NCBI RefSeq assembly: GCF_902459465.1
Contig: NC_047067.1
Span: 21,389,680 to 21,453,679 of the forward strand
Direction: 5' to 3'
Source of the DNA: Asterias rubens
Lineage: Eukaryota; Echinodermata; Asteroidea; Forcipulatida; Asteriidae
Length of the DNA: 64,000 nt
The notes under the pieces were generated by a model. That model was not told the origin of the DNA. It searched no databases and was given only the letters and a program-made list of their open reading frames with translations. Shown piece after piece: positions 21,711 through 33,480 of the stretch. Made by a program: the position numbers and the translations under genes. Numbering within the stretch: the stretch's first letter is position 1; each line of letters starts with the position of its first letter.

Positions 21711-22439
21711 AATGGTTTTTTGCCCCGCACTCCGTTTTTTCTTCTTCTACCAACAAAGAAAAGACGTGATTTCGTTGCCGCTTCTGCTCGCTAGGCAAAG
21801 AGAGAAAGTCTGTCCCTGTATGATTGACACCATGTCCATAAGGCATGCTCCTGTTTCCAGTATAGTTTGTTTACACACAAAGGTACCAATATCATATGCG
21901 GCTAACACAAACTTCACAACTCTCCTCGTACAGCAGACGTTGTACACTGTTAATGCACAGTCTGGCTCCATGTGTTTTTACACGATTCTCCTCGTACAGC
22001 ATACCTTCTACACTGTTTTCTGCACAGTCTGGCTCTGTTGGGCCTTATTGCTTGTTGTATAAGGGAATGCGGGGCCGGAACCAGATGAAAAAGGGAAAAA
22101 ATACTCGACGGCAATCTTCAGTTTTAATTTCCGTATTTTTTTCAGCTGAAGAATTGCATGCCTGTTTTTTGCATGGAAGTAGGTTTTTGTGACATCAAAG
22201 TTTTCGATATTAGCAAAAAAATTAGGTCAATCAAAAATTTCAATATTTTGATATGATTAAAAAAAGTGTCATCAGCGATTTGGATGTTGAAGAAATATCA
22301 CTTCTTTTTAGTATTTTCGATATATCGACGGACGTTATACTCAACTAATGTCAAAAGTGGCATTATTGAGGCCTGCCTCAGCCAAAATATTAAGCTTTGC
22401 AGGTACTCACCACGACTTCTACTAGAGCCTATGAAATAT

Positions 22440-22528
22440 TTCCTTTGTACTACAAAACCCATAGAGATGTTAATTCATATTATGCGCTATATAAATGTAA
22501 TTTATTATTATTATTATTATTACAACTA
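22440..22528 (+). repeat. SINE/LINE-type 3' tail with ATT microsatellite
   Basis: The sequence 'atgcgctatataaatgtaa' followed by repeated TTA (22500-22523) is the typical end of dispersed retroposons in marine invertebrates. The upstream body is too diverged to classify. Confidence 0.5.
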
Positions 22529-23920
22529 GTCTCATTCACGCACAGCATGTCGCACGTTGATCACACCCGGCCCACACAACTGTTGCGCACAACCTTTACG
22601 GGGTCAAACTTAACAGGCAGTTGGCGAAGTAGTTGTACTTTTCAAAATTATTTAAACTTCATATTCTGTTGAAGGCATGATTAGTTAATCATTTTGTGCT
22701 ATTTTGATGTTCGTATCTTAAAAGAATCCACCCGCTGTAATAAAACTTGAGTTCATTTCACTTTGTGACCCGCGCTACATTGTAAGTAAAGAGAGCGCGC
22801 AAGCATGCTTGCTCTGTCGCTACCGATGCGTTGTGTATAAACAACCGTCATGTTCTTCGTGAGCCCCAGTGAATTATTGCCACACAAGTACCAAGTACTT
22901 CAGTTCACAAGGAAGATGGTGCCAGCTTTGTTTACTGTTTTTGTTCAACTAATACACCCGCTAGTTTAAGTACATGTACCATCTGCGGTTTAAATGCCAA
23001 CAAAAACCTGGATAATGTTTGATCGAATGTGGCGAGTGTGTCGCGGCATGTAGGTAATTGAGAAAGCGCTGTGTGGAGCACACGTAACCTTTCACTGGTA
23101 TGGCACACACTGGGTTTCTGCCCTCACGCACTTTAGCAATTGTGCATTATTGCGAAAAAGTCATGCTGCATGCGCACTGTGCAAAATTGAGAAGCGACTT
23201 AGTAAAGTTAAATACTGGCGGTCAATGTGAGACTCGGCGTGTACAAACTATTTGTAATGAAACAAACTCACAATTTTATGGCACAACACTTAATTGCAAG
23301 TGAAATTCAACAAAACTGCTTGGCCGTAGCACTTTCGGCTACAGCAGTCAAAGACTGTAGAACAACTTTCCCTGTCCAAGCTCAAAGGGAATCTGGGATT
23401 TGAGGCATTGCATGATTTGGGGTATCAACATATTTTGATTATCATTAAAGGAAATAATTATTATATTTGTAGTGAATTCCTTTAAGAATAAATAAGACTT
23501 TCTTTGTGCACAAAAGACGCACGCTTTTGTTCCTTTCTTCTTTTGAAAACTGCTGAGGTGTAACGACAACGAGGGGCGCATAGCAAATGCTCGTCCACTT
23601 CATCGTCAGCTCTGGTCAGAGAAGGTTCTCGATTATCAAAGCAGTTTTCTTCGCTACTATTTTCCTTAGCCAATGTAGCAGGTTTGGACTTGGCTTGGTG
23701 GTGTTTGCCCCTCACAGGGAAGAACCTGCTCATTGGTTAAAGTTGTAAGTAGTAAATATTAATTATTGTTAATTAGTAATTACCCCGCCTAGGCAGTTGC
23801 AGGCACATTCCCATAAATTAAGGCCTCGGCAGTTGCAGGCCAATCTAATTTGTATTGTTGGTAAAGGTATAAAATTACTAGCCTCTTACCACAAAATATT
23901 ATTATTTTTGTGCATGTTAC
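22529..23920. other. Non-coding stretch
   Basis: I see no recognisable gene. Open frames are all short (up to about 80 codons) without motifs. A GC-richer patch lies near 22,770-22,860 (gacccgcgctac, gagcgcgcaagcatgc) and could be regulatory, but nothing links it to a transcript. Confidence 0.3.
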
Positions 23921-23924
23921 AGGA

Positions 23925-24110
23925 TCCAAGTAGATGTCTGAGGCCAGGACTTGAGGAGCTTCCTAATATTGTACAATGAGTTTTGTAAATGAACTGCTCT
24001 CTCCTTGATAAAAGGTAAGGGAAACTCTCGAGTCGTGAACATTAGAACAGCTGTTAGTTCATAAATCTATCATAGTTTCCTTCATTCATTGGCAAACTTG
24101 CCACCTTTCT
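23925..24110 (+). repeat. Degenerate copy of the 25.87-kb exon and following intron
   Basis: Here 'ccaagtagatgtctgagg', 'gaggagcttcctaa' and 'aatgaactgctctct' parallel 'ccaagtagatgtcagaga', 'gatgagcttcctaa' and 'aataaactgctcta' at 25875-25950. The reading frame that is open in the second copy is broken here. It may be a decayed exon duplication or a shared dispersed repeat. Confidence 0.4.
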
Positions 24111-24384
24111 TCTATTGTACCTCCTACTGACCACCAAACTGTAAAATTGAAAGGGGGGGGGGAGTGACACTGTTATTAGGAGAGCATATCTAATTTCCCT
24201 CGCATCCAAATGTTAACAGCAGGAGTGGTAACAACTAAACACAGAGAGTGTTTTGCTTAGCCTAGTTTGCCATAAAACAAAACCAAACATGAAACCAATA
24301 TTGCTTTATCATTTTGACGTTGTGGTTGTGTGGAAGCTGCTCAACTTTTTGCAGCTGTTTTCGACTGCTTTGAGCATTACTAGT

Positions 24385-24545
24385 ATAATAATAATAATAA
24401 TATAGAAGTCTTACATAGTACATGTATCTACCAACAAGGTACTCAAGGCGCTTAGTATATACATTTATACAGAATGAGAGGTTATTGAAAGGTACGAATT
24501 TTGAGACCCAATTGTGTAGCACCTTATTTATAAGAACAAGTTTCA
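24385..24545 (-). repeat. SINE fragment with AT-rich tail (minus orientation)
   Basis: Read on minus, 'aaggcgc'-type sequence runs into 'accttgttggtagataca' and ends in repeated TAT/ATT (24388-24404). This is a common retroposon tail layout in echinoderms and other marine animals. Confidence 0.5.
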
Positions 24546-24559
24546 ACATGTGGGTTCAA

Positions 24560-24775
24560 TAACTAATAGCACAAGGTGTTGCTTATTTAGAATTTTTATG
24601 ATCTTGGCTCACAAGGTGCTACAGCCAGGAACACCGGGGCGAACCCCTTCTCTCTTTGATAAGTGCACTGGGTTCTTTTACATGCGTTACAAAACACATG
24701 GGACCAACGACTTTACGTCCCATCCTAAGGACGAAGCAATGGTTAAGAGTCTGGCTTAAGGTCACAGCTGATTCA
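24560..24775 (+). repeat. SINE-like dispersed repeat
   Basis: The block 'gtgcactgggttcttttaca', 'acacatgggaccaacgac', 'tttacgtcccatcctaagga' and 'cgaagcaatggttaag' is a retroposon body I recognise as widespread in deuterostome invertebrate genomes. The apparent frame 24550-24759 runs over it and is not a gene. Confidence 0.55.
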
Positions 24776-25079
24776 GGCCACTATGGTCTCTAAAGTATTC
24801 TAACCCTAAAAACCTGTGCCATTATTCTAGAACATGAGAGTTTCATAATAAAAAAAGAGTATAATCGTTACCTGCTCGATTCCTCAACCCCCCCCCCCTC
24901 TAAAAAGAAAAGAAACATCTTTTTCATTTTGCTTGAATTGTTGAAATCAAGTCTTTTGAGATGACTTGAATGCCCCCCTCAAATGGTAAAAGCCTTATTA
25001 AATTGTTGCTGCAGATGAAGACACACCACAACACACCTCTTTTACAAGATATTGTTTATTTTTGTTTAGCTACAGAAGG

Positions 25080-26445
25080 ATGCCATTGTCAGATGAAGTC
25101 TACCTCTTCAATAGTAGATGCATGATGCTACCCAGTGTCAAAGTACATCAAGGTCTTCCCCATCAACAGGTAAGAACCAGTTTTAACATGTGGGTTCATT
25201 AACTAATAGTTCAAAGTGTTGCTTTTGTAGACTTTTTATAATCTTGGCTCAACAAAAACCACGGACAAAAAGGTTTTATAAACATACCAGCTAAAGAATC
25301 GAGGCTTTCATTGTCATTAGTTAAATTTAATTATATGAACCAACATTAATTTGAGATTTTAGACAGCTCAAAATAATTTTGTTGAAACCAATTTGATTGA
25401 GTTTTACTCAATTGTATGTAATTATTACATGTGGCACTTATTATGTACTTGAGCAAGACACTTAACAGTAAGCTTCTCTCCACCCAGGGGTAAATGGGTA
25501 CCTGTGAGGGCAGAGTTGGTTCTTGTGATTGATTAGCTTAGTATTTGGCAGCACAGACTGTATACTTCCCAGGGAGCTGAGCTGGTTGAAGGAATTATTT
25601 ATGGCCAAGTGACCAGGGGTGATAATGTTGAAGCGCCATGAGCGCCACTATGTGACCGACCCGATCGCTGAACAAAAAGCCTTTATTATTATTATTACTA
25701 TTAAAAATGTTGAAGTTGATCTTTAATAGTAAATGTTCAAACTGCCCTTGTACTTTATTACTTGCTCTTGCTTCAAAGCTTAATAAGCGTTATTGTATTT
25801 TCTGTTTGCATTGATAGCTGGGGCAGTCATCAGACAGCGAGGGTTGTCAGCTCCACAGAGATTTACTCATCAACCAAGTAGATGTCAGAGACCTGCAGTT
25901 GATGAGCTTCCTAACCGTTAACATTGAATCAGGTAAATAAACTGCTCTAAAAGGTTGCGGAAACTATTCTGCACATTACGAAAGCTGATGGATCAATCAT
26001 GAATCTATCCCAGTTTTGTTTTCTTAATTTTTTTCACTACTTTGTCTTGATAGTTCATGCAATAGACCATTAGGCTCCGCCCTCCATTGAAAACATTCCG
26101 CTCACGTGGCTGTTAAATATATCTACACAAACTGAAATAATAACAACTTTTCTGGGGGGGGGGGGGGGTTTGGGAAGTAAATAATTTGAAAACAAAATTT
26201 ACACATACCTCAACATAATGGCTGTTCCTTCAAATGCCTACATCTCGTTGTTTGATCTTGATAATTTTTATCTTTTGTTAGTACATGAAAAACTAAAATT
26301 ACATTGTTTAATGTCACAGTCTAAATATACCTTAATAATAAACATTTGTTTGTCTTAATATGTCTTTTCTGTGTCCCGTTACATCTTAGGACACCTCAAT
26401 GTTTTCATCTCACAGCATAAAAAAAGCCGATATCCTAAAACTTAG
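25080..26445 (+). CDS. Possible small three-exon gene, function unknown (86 aa)
   Basis: Exons 25080-25169, 25818-25932 and 26390-26445 join in frame (90+115+56 nt, 86 aa). Donors are gtaaga and gtaaat; acceptors are ttgatag and catcttag. The first exon could begin upstream of the ATG chosen here, since an acceptor (tttgtttag) precedes 25070 and the frame stays open. Protein fragments: MPLSDEVYLFNSRCMMLPS, then LGQSSDSEGCQLHRDLLIN, then HLNVFISQHKKSRYPKT before the TAG. No domain is recognised and there is no signal peptide. The phases agree across both introns, which is the main support. It could be the 3' end of a larger gene, a non-coding RNA or chance. Confidence 0.3.
25430..25710 (+). 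repeat. SINE-like repeat with ATT tail, in an intron of the candidate gene
   Basis: The body includes 'gagcaagacacttaacag', 'caggggtaaatgggtacctg', 'tgaagcgccatgagcgcc' and a closing tail 'aaagcctttattatt' with repeated ATT. The layout and blocks match widespread deuterostome SINEs. No A or B box survives clearly. Confidence 0.6.
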
Positions 26446-26959
26446 AGAGTGTAGCAAATAACTCTCATTACAATCTTGAAAGCTTCAGAGTTTGAGAGAA
26501 AAAGTAATTTTTATTATTTAAACCTCACGGTCTTCAAGGCATTATATATGAAGGAATCCTAAATGAGCAACCTGCTTGTTGATTTCATTTGTAAGTAGAC
26601 ATGTTAATTATCTATTGTCGGAGGCAGATGTATTCTAACATTCAAGTAAATGTTCTTGTAAAAAGTAAGTGTACAATTTGCAAGCAAGCACACAATTTGT
26701 GTGTTTTGAACTCACAAAGTTGGAGAAAAATGTACTGTTTCTCGGGGTGGAATACTTCCCGAAAGAGTGGCTTTAAGATTTCAGAAAGATAGTGGGTCTA
26801 GTATAGACTTTTGTTACCAGGAGGAAAAAACCTTAGCTTAAAATAAGATTTCTTGCAAGGTACACTTATTTACTCCACAACTTAAAGCTTCACAAAATTT
26901 TAAAGTAAACTCATAGGTCAATATAAGTAGCCATAATCTTTGCTCTTAATGTTGTTGAC
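26446..26959. other. Non-coding stretch
   Basis: I see no gene or repeat that I can support. The frame at 26601-26792 has no recognisable similarity. Confidence 0.3.
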
Positions 26960-27151
26960 TTAAAGACACTGGACACTCGTGGTAATTACTCAACATAATT
27001 GTTAGAATAAAAACTTACTTGGTTACGAGCATGGGAGTGCTGTTGATAGTATACAACGTTTTGAGAAACGGCTCCCTCTGAAGTGACATAGTTTTTGAGA
27101 GAGAGGTAATATCTCACTCAAATCTTACGCAAGGTGTACAGTGCCTTTAGA
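26960..27151. mobile_element. Shortened copy of the TTAA inverted-repeat element
   Basis: The left end TTAAAGACACTGGACACTCG (26960 on) and the right end 'tgtacagtgcctttag' (to 27150) are diverged inverted copies. The body block 'aacggctccctctgaagtga' matches 'aacgactccctctgaagtaa' in the full element at 36231-36611. About half of the interior is missing. Confidence 0.65.
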
Positions 27152-27554
27152 GGTATTATTTGCATAGTGGACAAAGATCTTAAAAGCAAATTATTATTTG
27201 ATATTAATGAAAAACTAGACATTTAAATAAAAATGTCCTTCACAAGTTTTGCCTATCAATTTATGTGACTGGCTGACGAAACCCTACTCTCTGAGCCAAT
27301 AAGTATTTTGATATTTTCTTGATAAATTATTTAATTGACCAAGTGTAAAAAACATGATTTAAAACCAAAAACCCAATACCAGACATTGTAGTTTCTTGAC
27401 AGGAATACCTGATACGATGACAGAACTGTTGCATCATAATCAATTGGGCAAGAAAACATTCCTCATAGTAAAAAGTGTTACTAGCATACAATCTGTTGCA
27501 AACGATTTTTCTATGATTTCTGGTATTTGGATTTTAAAACTTGCACAATTTCAT

Positions 27555-27745
27555 AGAGGTGCTTGAAGCCCAAAAGTAGCTAAGCACAAACATAAATATG
27601 CTTGCCAAAATATGGTTACCAGCCTAACTACCTTGCTATGAGTAAATGTGTGACTGGTATGGTATCCTGCTCCTTTCTGCTGAGCTGAAAACTGCTAAGC
27701 AATATTTTCAGCTGAAGCAGCTCTGTGAAGATTACTTTGTTGTGC
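27555..27745. mobile_element. Fold-back repeat family copy
   Basis: The segment has 'tagctaagcacaaac', 'gcttgccaaaatatggttac', 'gtgtgactggtatggtatcc', 'actgctaagcaatattttc' and 'gctgaagcagctctgtgaag', a nearly complete series of family blocks. It is non-coding. Confidence 0.6.
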
Positions 27746-28035
27746 TTAGCTACAAGAAGGGTCATGAGAGTGCATAAAACAGCACTCTGCAAAAGATTCA
27801 AAGTTTTTGCAAAGAAAACCAATTTAAAACAATTGTCTTACGCTGGTAATGTTAAGATACTTTGTTTACATTATAATATACTCTTTGAAGTTTGAGTTGT
27901 CAAATAAAATGATTCTATAAATGAAAAAACAAATCTCTCTATTTCCCTTACTTAATGTGCTATTGTTTTACATAAAATGTGTTGTGGGTTATAAGTATTA
28001 AAAGTAACTGAAAAGTATTTAACTAAAAAGTATCA

Positions 28036-28350
28036 TACCACACTTTTAATATGAAAAACCCCCACCGTCAAATTACATCTAAGAACAACCACTTTAATAG
28101 AAAGTACTACACCACACCTTTAATGCAAAAAAAACCTTCCGTTAAATTACATCTAAGAATAATTACTTTAATAGAAAAAGCTCCACCCCATTAAACACTT
28201 TAATTAAAAGGTACCACACCACATCTTTAATACGAAAAACCCCTACCGATAAATTACACCTAAGATTAACCAATTTAATAGAAATAGTTCCACCTCAATA
28301 AATACTTTGAATAAAAAGGACCATACCACACCTTTAATATGAAAAACCGA
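28036..28350. repeat. Irregular minisatellite, four units of about 76-108 bp
   Basis: The block 'accacacctttaatatgaaa' or a variant starts near 28036, 28111, 28216 and 28324. Between the blocks lie 'aaattacatctaagaa' and 'actttaatagaaa'. Period differences come from extra 'caccccattaaacacttt' segments. Right after the array the sequence turns C-rich (28350-28510, with repeated 'ggcccttgg'), with no gene visible. Confidence 0.65.
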
Positions 28351-29843
28351 GCCCACTGGCTAACCAGCAAACTCCCAGGCCCTTGCCCGGGAGTCTCAGA
28401 GCAGAGGCAACCCTTACCCTAGCCCACTGAGCAACCTCCTTGGCCCCTCAGCACTTAGACATTTAACTCCTCCAGCCAAGCTCCAAGGCCCTTGGTAGGC
28501 CCTTGGTCAACTCTCAGATCAGCTAGAAATCCAAGGGAAAATAAATTCTGAAATATTTTCTGTCAGCCATTTTTAACTTTATCACTCCAAAAACCGTTAG
28601 ATTTTATAACAGCTCATTAGCACAGCAGTGAGAGAGAGAGTGCTTACAGAGTGGAAGGTCCCAGTTTCAAACCCTGCACAATTTTATCAGAATTATAAAA
28701 AAGTCTTTTTTTATTGGTAAAAGGGTCCCCGAAGGGATTTGAACCCACCCTGCTCACAGCTCCAGGCGTGTCATTCCACAAGGGGCCATAACGCATCTCC
28801 ACACAAGACTCTTTTACCGCCATTTTTCTCTTGGCTCATACGCCAGTTGGGAGTGGTCTGCCAAGGCGTGACAAACTCTAACCGTATACTGTTCAGCCTC
28901 ATCAAAGGTCTTAGCATCCGTCACAGAAAGGTAGCAATGATCACCAAAACTTGTCTATGGACTGATGCAGAACATGCATGGATATACGATCAGGAAATGC
29001 GTCTGAAGGAGAGCTGAAACAGTGAAGTTTGCCGCCATTTTGAGCGCCGAGTGATAGCGTCTGAACACGGCAGGACGACGTGTCTAACTCAGCAAGTGGT
29101 AAGCTGTTGTAAGCCGTACCCCCGCCTGTCTTTACTCTAAGTTAACTGTTTTAAATGTATTTTATTTTATTCCGAAACGGGGAGGGTAACATTGTAAAGA
29201 AGTCATAAGTCATAAGGAAAGGAGTGTGAAAGGAACATGTTGCCTTGGATCGGTCGAGTTGGTCTTTGAAACAGTTTGTTATAAAATGCAAATGGTTTAG
29301 AAAGATGTTTTAAAAGTAGAATACAATGATCCAATGATCCACACACATTTGCCACAAAATTGCGTGTTTTTTCTATTACTTGACGAACTAACACGGTCGG
29401 CCATTTATGGAAGCAAAATAGTTTGACTCCCAAAAATGGCCGGCCGTGTTTGTCGACAAGTTATAAAAGGAAAACCACGCAATGAGTGGTTACTTAGAGT
29501 GATACTTGTGTGGATCATTATGTTCTACTTTTAAAATATATTTCTAATCATATGTATTTTATAAAAAACGTTTACAAACGCTTTTCAAAGACCAACTCGA
29601 CTGATCCAAGTCAACGTGTTTCTTTAACTAATAAAAAAAAACATATATTGGTATAAAGCCTTGTTCACACAGGTTGATTTTTTTTAAACGGTAAATAAAA
29701 AAAACATACTTTGCAACGCAATGAATTATAGCTTCATCAGGAGTGTCCATTAAAACAAACTTACATCTATCTTCCCTACCAAGAATTTAAAAGTCTTTGT
29801 TTTATCAATAACATAAACCAACATAATATTCATAAAGTCGATT
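28351..29843. other. Non-coding stretch with retroposon-like pieces
   Basis: A B-box-like 'gtttcaaaccctgc' (near 28667) and, on minus, 'gggttcaaatccc' (near 28740) suggest tRNA-derived fragments, but neither forms a complete tRNA. An inverted pair around 29,200-29,600 ('aaagaccaactcg' with 'cgagttggtcttt', 'aaaagtagaa') brackets about 330 bp and may be another fold-back element. No gene is recognised. Confidence 0.35.
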
Positions 29844-29974
29844 GGATAACTTTCAATATGGCGCCACCACTTTTTCACTCATTTAAAAAAAAAAGGGGAT
29901 CTACTTGAGGTAAATTAGATACTATATCATTTCATTTCGAATTAATAAGTGGTGGCGCCATACGGAAGCTTTCC
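29844..29974. mobile_element. 131-bp hairpin MITE, sister of 21571-21702
   Basis: The ends are GGATAACTTTCAATATGG and, reversed, GGAAAGCTTCCGTATGG, both continuing into 'cgccaccactt'. The central part 'tcactcattt', 'ggtaaatta', 'atactata' and 'catttc' matches the sister copy. No intact target duplication is visible, so this copy is older. Confidence 0.7.
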
Positions 29975-30479
29975 AAATTCTTTAGCTTGACTCTAACCCA
30001 ATAAACCTCCCTATAAATCAATAAGTAGCTTGTGTGAAGAGCATCTGAATTGGGCCAAAGAATGGCGATATTATAATTAACACAACGTAAATATAACTCA
30101 AACTCAAACTGGGTTTGAAGATACGGTATGTCCTGAGCTTAGTCTTTCGGCCAGAATTAGTTCTATAGCCATTATGCAGTCTATTGTACCAGTTAGAGTT
30201 AAACACTTAACGTTTCACATTCCTTTGGCTATATAGATGGTACAGTTCCTTTTAAGAATGAGAAATACCGATGTTTTGCGGCCAAGCCCTTGTGTTTGAT
30301 CACAGAGAATGTACAGCATCGTTATCACGCCATTTCAACCAGTAACTTAGCATTAGTACAAAGGAAAATGACAAAATTCATCCCGGAATAAATCGGGTGT
30401 ACGTACAGCTAACCGATGACGCGGTAAACTTGTAGAGATTGGGCATTAGTCTGGAGTCGAAATGACCTTAACAAATCTG

Positions 30480-30965
30480 TGAACTTTTATTAGACAGCTC
30501 TGTGCATAAAAATCCCTTTTGGGAGGCTGTTGAGCACAGTTCTGATTCCCACTTACTTGGTTTTTTCCGCTATCAAGAAAATGTCCAAGCCGCCCTAAAA
30601 CTTTTACAATTCTGATGCAGGGATATGCCAGGTAGAGTCGGGTACAATGACTCCGTGTCTCTAGCATGTTTAATTTCAGAGTTATTAAAGAGTTCGGCTC
30701 AAATTTATTTAAAAACCATTCAACGTTCGTTTCGGAGCACAGCCACATACTTGTAACTTTTGGTATCAAGAAGTCTGGAAGCCGCTGTACTTTTTATTTT
30801 CTCTGTGCACAAAAATCCCCTAGGGAGGCTTGTTGAGTTCGTTTCGGAGCACAGCCGGCTTCTTTTAATTTTCGGTGTCAAGAAGTATGGAAGCCGCTCT
30901 AAAACTTTGAAATTTGAATTTAGGGACTTGCCAGGATGACGCAGGTACAAACTGCGTCTCTCTAT
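30480..30965. repeat. Three diverged tandem units of about 120-240 bp
   Basis: The blocks 'gttcgtttcggagcacagcc' (30724 and 30837), 'tctgtgca(t/c)aaaaatccc', 'gtcaagaagt.tggaagccgc' and 'ctaaaactttg' recur two or three times. On minus they produce short frames (30446-30769, 30720-30950) that I regard as incidental. The family is not recognised. Confidence 0.5.
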
Positions 30966-31146
30966 CGTTTTCAGTTCCAGAATGATTCAAAAGCATAGCT
31001 GAAAGTTTTTATAAGTCCGGGCTTTTTTTTCAACACATATATTATTTGTTTTCTCCATTAATCACCACATGCCGTGTGTATCATGCATTAAATGTCCCAA
31101 ATTTATGGGGTGTGTCGGGTCTACTCCCGCCAGAACCACCAACACA

Positions 31147-31455
31147 TCAACTGTGGCTGACCCAACCAGGTTCCTTAATAAAGAATGGAACGCCAAACTG
31201 GTCCAACAGATGTTCCATTGGATTCAGGTCTGGACTGTTTGCAGGCCAATCCATCCGGTGCACCCCAACATTTTTCAGGTAGTCAGTCACCAGTCGGGCT
31301 CGATTGGGGCGAGCGTTGTCATCTTGAAAGATGGCATTTGGTCCAAGAGTCTGCAAGTATGGGACTGCATTCGGCTGTAGAATATCGTTTTGCAAATACC
31401 CATCAAACAAGGTGTTTTTCGTTAGATGAGGGTTAATTGTGTCCGATGAGCTCAC
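31147..31455 (-). pseudogene. Tc1-like transposase fragment (DD34E type)
   Basis: The minus-strand reading contains the C-terminal catalytic part of a Tc1/mariner transposase: LQTLGPNAIFQDDNARPN, then ARLVTDYLKN, then MDWPANSPDLNPMEHL. The second catalytic aspartate and the following glutamate are both visible at the expected spacing. The N-terminal half, the first aspartate and the extreme C-terminus are gone; after EHLLDQF the match ends and an unrelated short tail runs to a stop. It is a dead remnant of about 85 recognisable residues. Confidence 0.85.
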
Positions 31456-31459
31456 TGAT

Positions 31460-33480
31460 GCAAATCATTGTGTAAACCATTATTGGTTCTGAAAAGCTTG
31501 ATCGATTCGATTATTGAGCATTACCTATTGACCATTCACAGACAACGGTAATTTTGGCACATTTGATTTGTGACTTTGCCTCATTGTTATTCGTGTAGCC
31601 AAGTTCATCAACATGTGATCATTGCAAATATGGTATCATTTTAAAAAGGAACAGTTCAACTTGCTAATCACTGAAAATGTGTGTATATTATTATTTAGGT
31701 GTTTTTGAAGGAGGCTTTAAATCTACCAGCAGAGGACTGTATGCGAGTGCAGCGACCAGTAGAATTCCAGAGGCGGGGCCCATGGTAGAAATTCTTGCGT
31801 ACAGAATTCTGAGTTGAAGAAGGTGGGCTTTTGTGTCACGACAAAAATTCCTTAGATTTTTTAGACTGACATTTTTACCACAGCCGATTGGCTGAGATGG
31901 GTTCTATTGTTATGCAAATGAGGTGTTTATATGGCGCTGATATCGAAACGTCATTCGGCAGATAAAAGACAGTTGGATTGTTGTTGTATGGTGATGAAAG
32001 CATGCTGTAGTGTTTTATAAACTAAACGGGATTCCAGCTTCACTCTAATTGTGAAAACTCAGTCATAGCTTTGCTCTAATTACACACACATTGGTATGGA
32101 ATCCTCGAGAAACGTGCAGTATGTGTTATGGTGATTCCAAAGCACTGTTGGACTCTATTGTGCTGTCCTTGCTGACTGAAATGACTTTGAGTTAATAGGG
32201 TAGAAACTAGAAATACACCGTTTTCCGAGGCGAGGATCTCAATCAGAACATTTGACCGAGTTGAGAGTCTTGATTGTCCGTGAATAATGAGGACGTTGTG
32301 AAAACCTTGGTTAACCAATGGATGTTTCCATGGGTTAATTTCCAGGGATAAAGCGGTTATACCGAGACTAACTTTTTGGTGAGTTTTGTTGTTTGAAATT
32401 AACACTATTTCGAGTGTGCTATGTGTGGTTTCTCTATCCACTCGATGGATGAACCGTCAAAGGACTAATGGTTTAAGCGAAAATCTCCTATATGTTCTCT
32501 CTGCGTTTAGAAGGTTTCTGCCACCCTAATTTTATTCTTTTATGAAACACAACAATATCAAATGTACTCAAATGAGTTCACATTCCTTTGGTGAGGCATG
32601 GAGGTGAGGCATGGGGGCGGGGGTAAGGCAGATAGGAAAAGAACTGCGCCCTCTTAAGATTTTTGTTAGTTCAAATCAAGGTATTCGGGAATTTTGTTTA
32701 TAAATAATGGTCAGTCGGACTTGTATTTCGGGTTTACACACGGATTAATCTCTTTCTGTTTTTTTTTTACATTTTTAATTTTAATGTCCTTGCTCTTTAA
32801 GTTTGTAGTTATTTTGTTCAACTGAGTGTTGATAACGAGGGGTTTAATTATGGTATGAATGTTCATAGATTATGATGACTATTCATCATAAAGAATCAGG
32901 CATCATTTGATTGAATGATGAGGTCACTAACAAGTTGCGTCTCTCTTCCCGTGTGTGGTTTTGGTTTGAATAATAACAATACTTTATTTAGGCATAAGGC
33001 AATACATACACAAATATAACAAATTTAGTACGTAAATAAAAATGTATAAAAATATAAATACCGCCCTATCTATACACCACAAAAAAAAAAATTAATGCAA
33101 TTATAACGAGGAAATTACATGGAAATGGAAATGGGACACCAGGGAGCCACAGACATAACACAAGTTGTTAATCACCATACATAAAATAAAGCTCTATATT
33201 TGGAGCTACCGTAATGACAGGAAAACCCCAGAGTACCAACCCAATGTTTGTAAGGTAATGGCATCCGCCTGCCTCTGTCTTTGTGAATCGGCTGATCTCA
33301 AGTCAACCCCATGCCCTGCACTTGTCGCTTTTTGACCAGTCGGAAATGCGTCACACGAAAATCATGAGTCACTTGCCGCATCCCACCACGGGCTTCTCAT
33401 GCATGTACACGTAACTGTCGCTCCTATAACAGCCCACTCTAAACCGTAGAAGTCCCGAAACGGCCCATTGATTTCTTGCA
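31460..33480. other. Non-coding stretch with a CCAAT-octamer cluster
   Basis: A CCAAT complement (attgg, about 31886-31890), an octamer ATGCAAAT (31912-31919), 'tttatatggcg' (about 31927) and 'gataaaag' (about 31961) line up like a small promoter on +. No open frame or splice chain follows convincingly. The 121-codon minus frame at 32076-32441 has no recognisable domain. Nothing else is supported. Confidence 0.3.

Noticed and set aside
28720..28860. Possible tRNA on the minus strand (gggttcaaatccc)
   Set aside because: The T-arm pairs poorly and no acceptor or anticodon stem of the right spacing can be drawn; more likely a SINE fragment.
32076..32441. 121-codon minus-strand frame
   Set aside because: No recognised motif, no splice context and composition like the surroundings; treated as chance.
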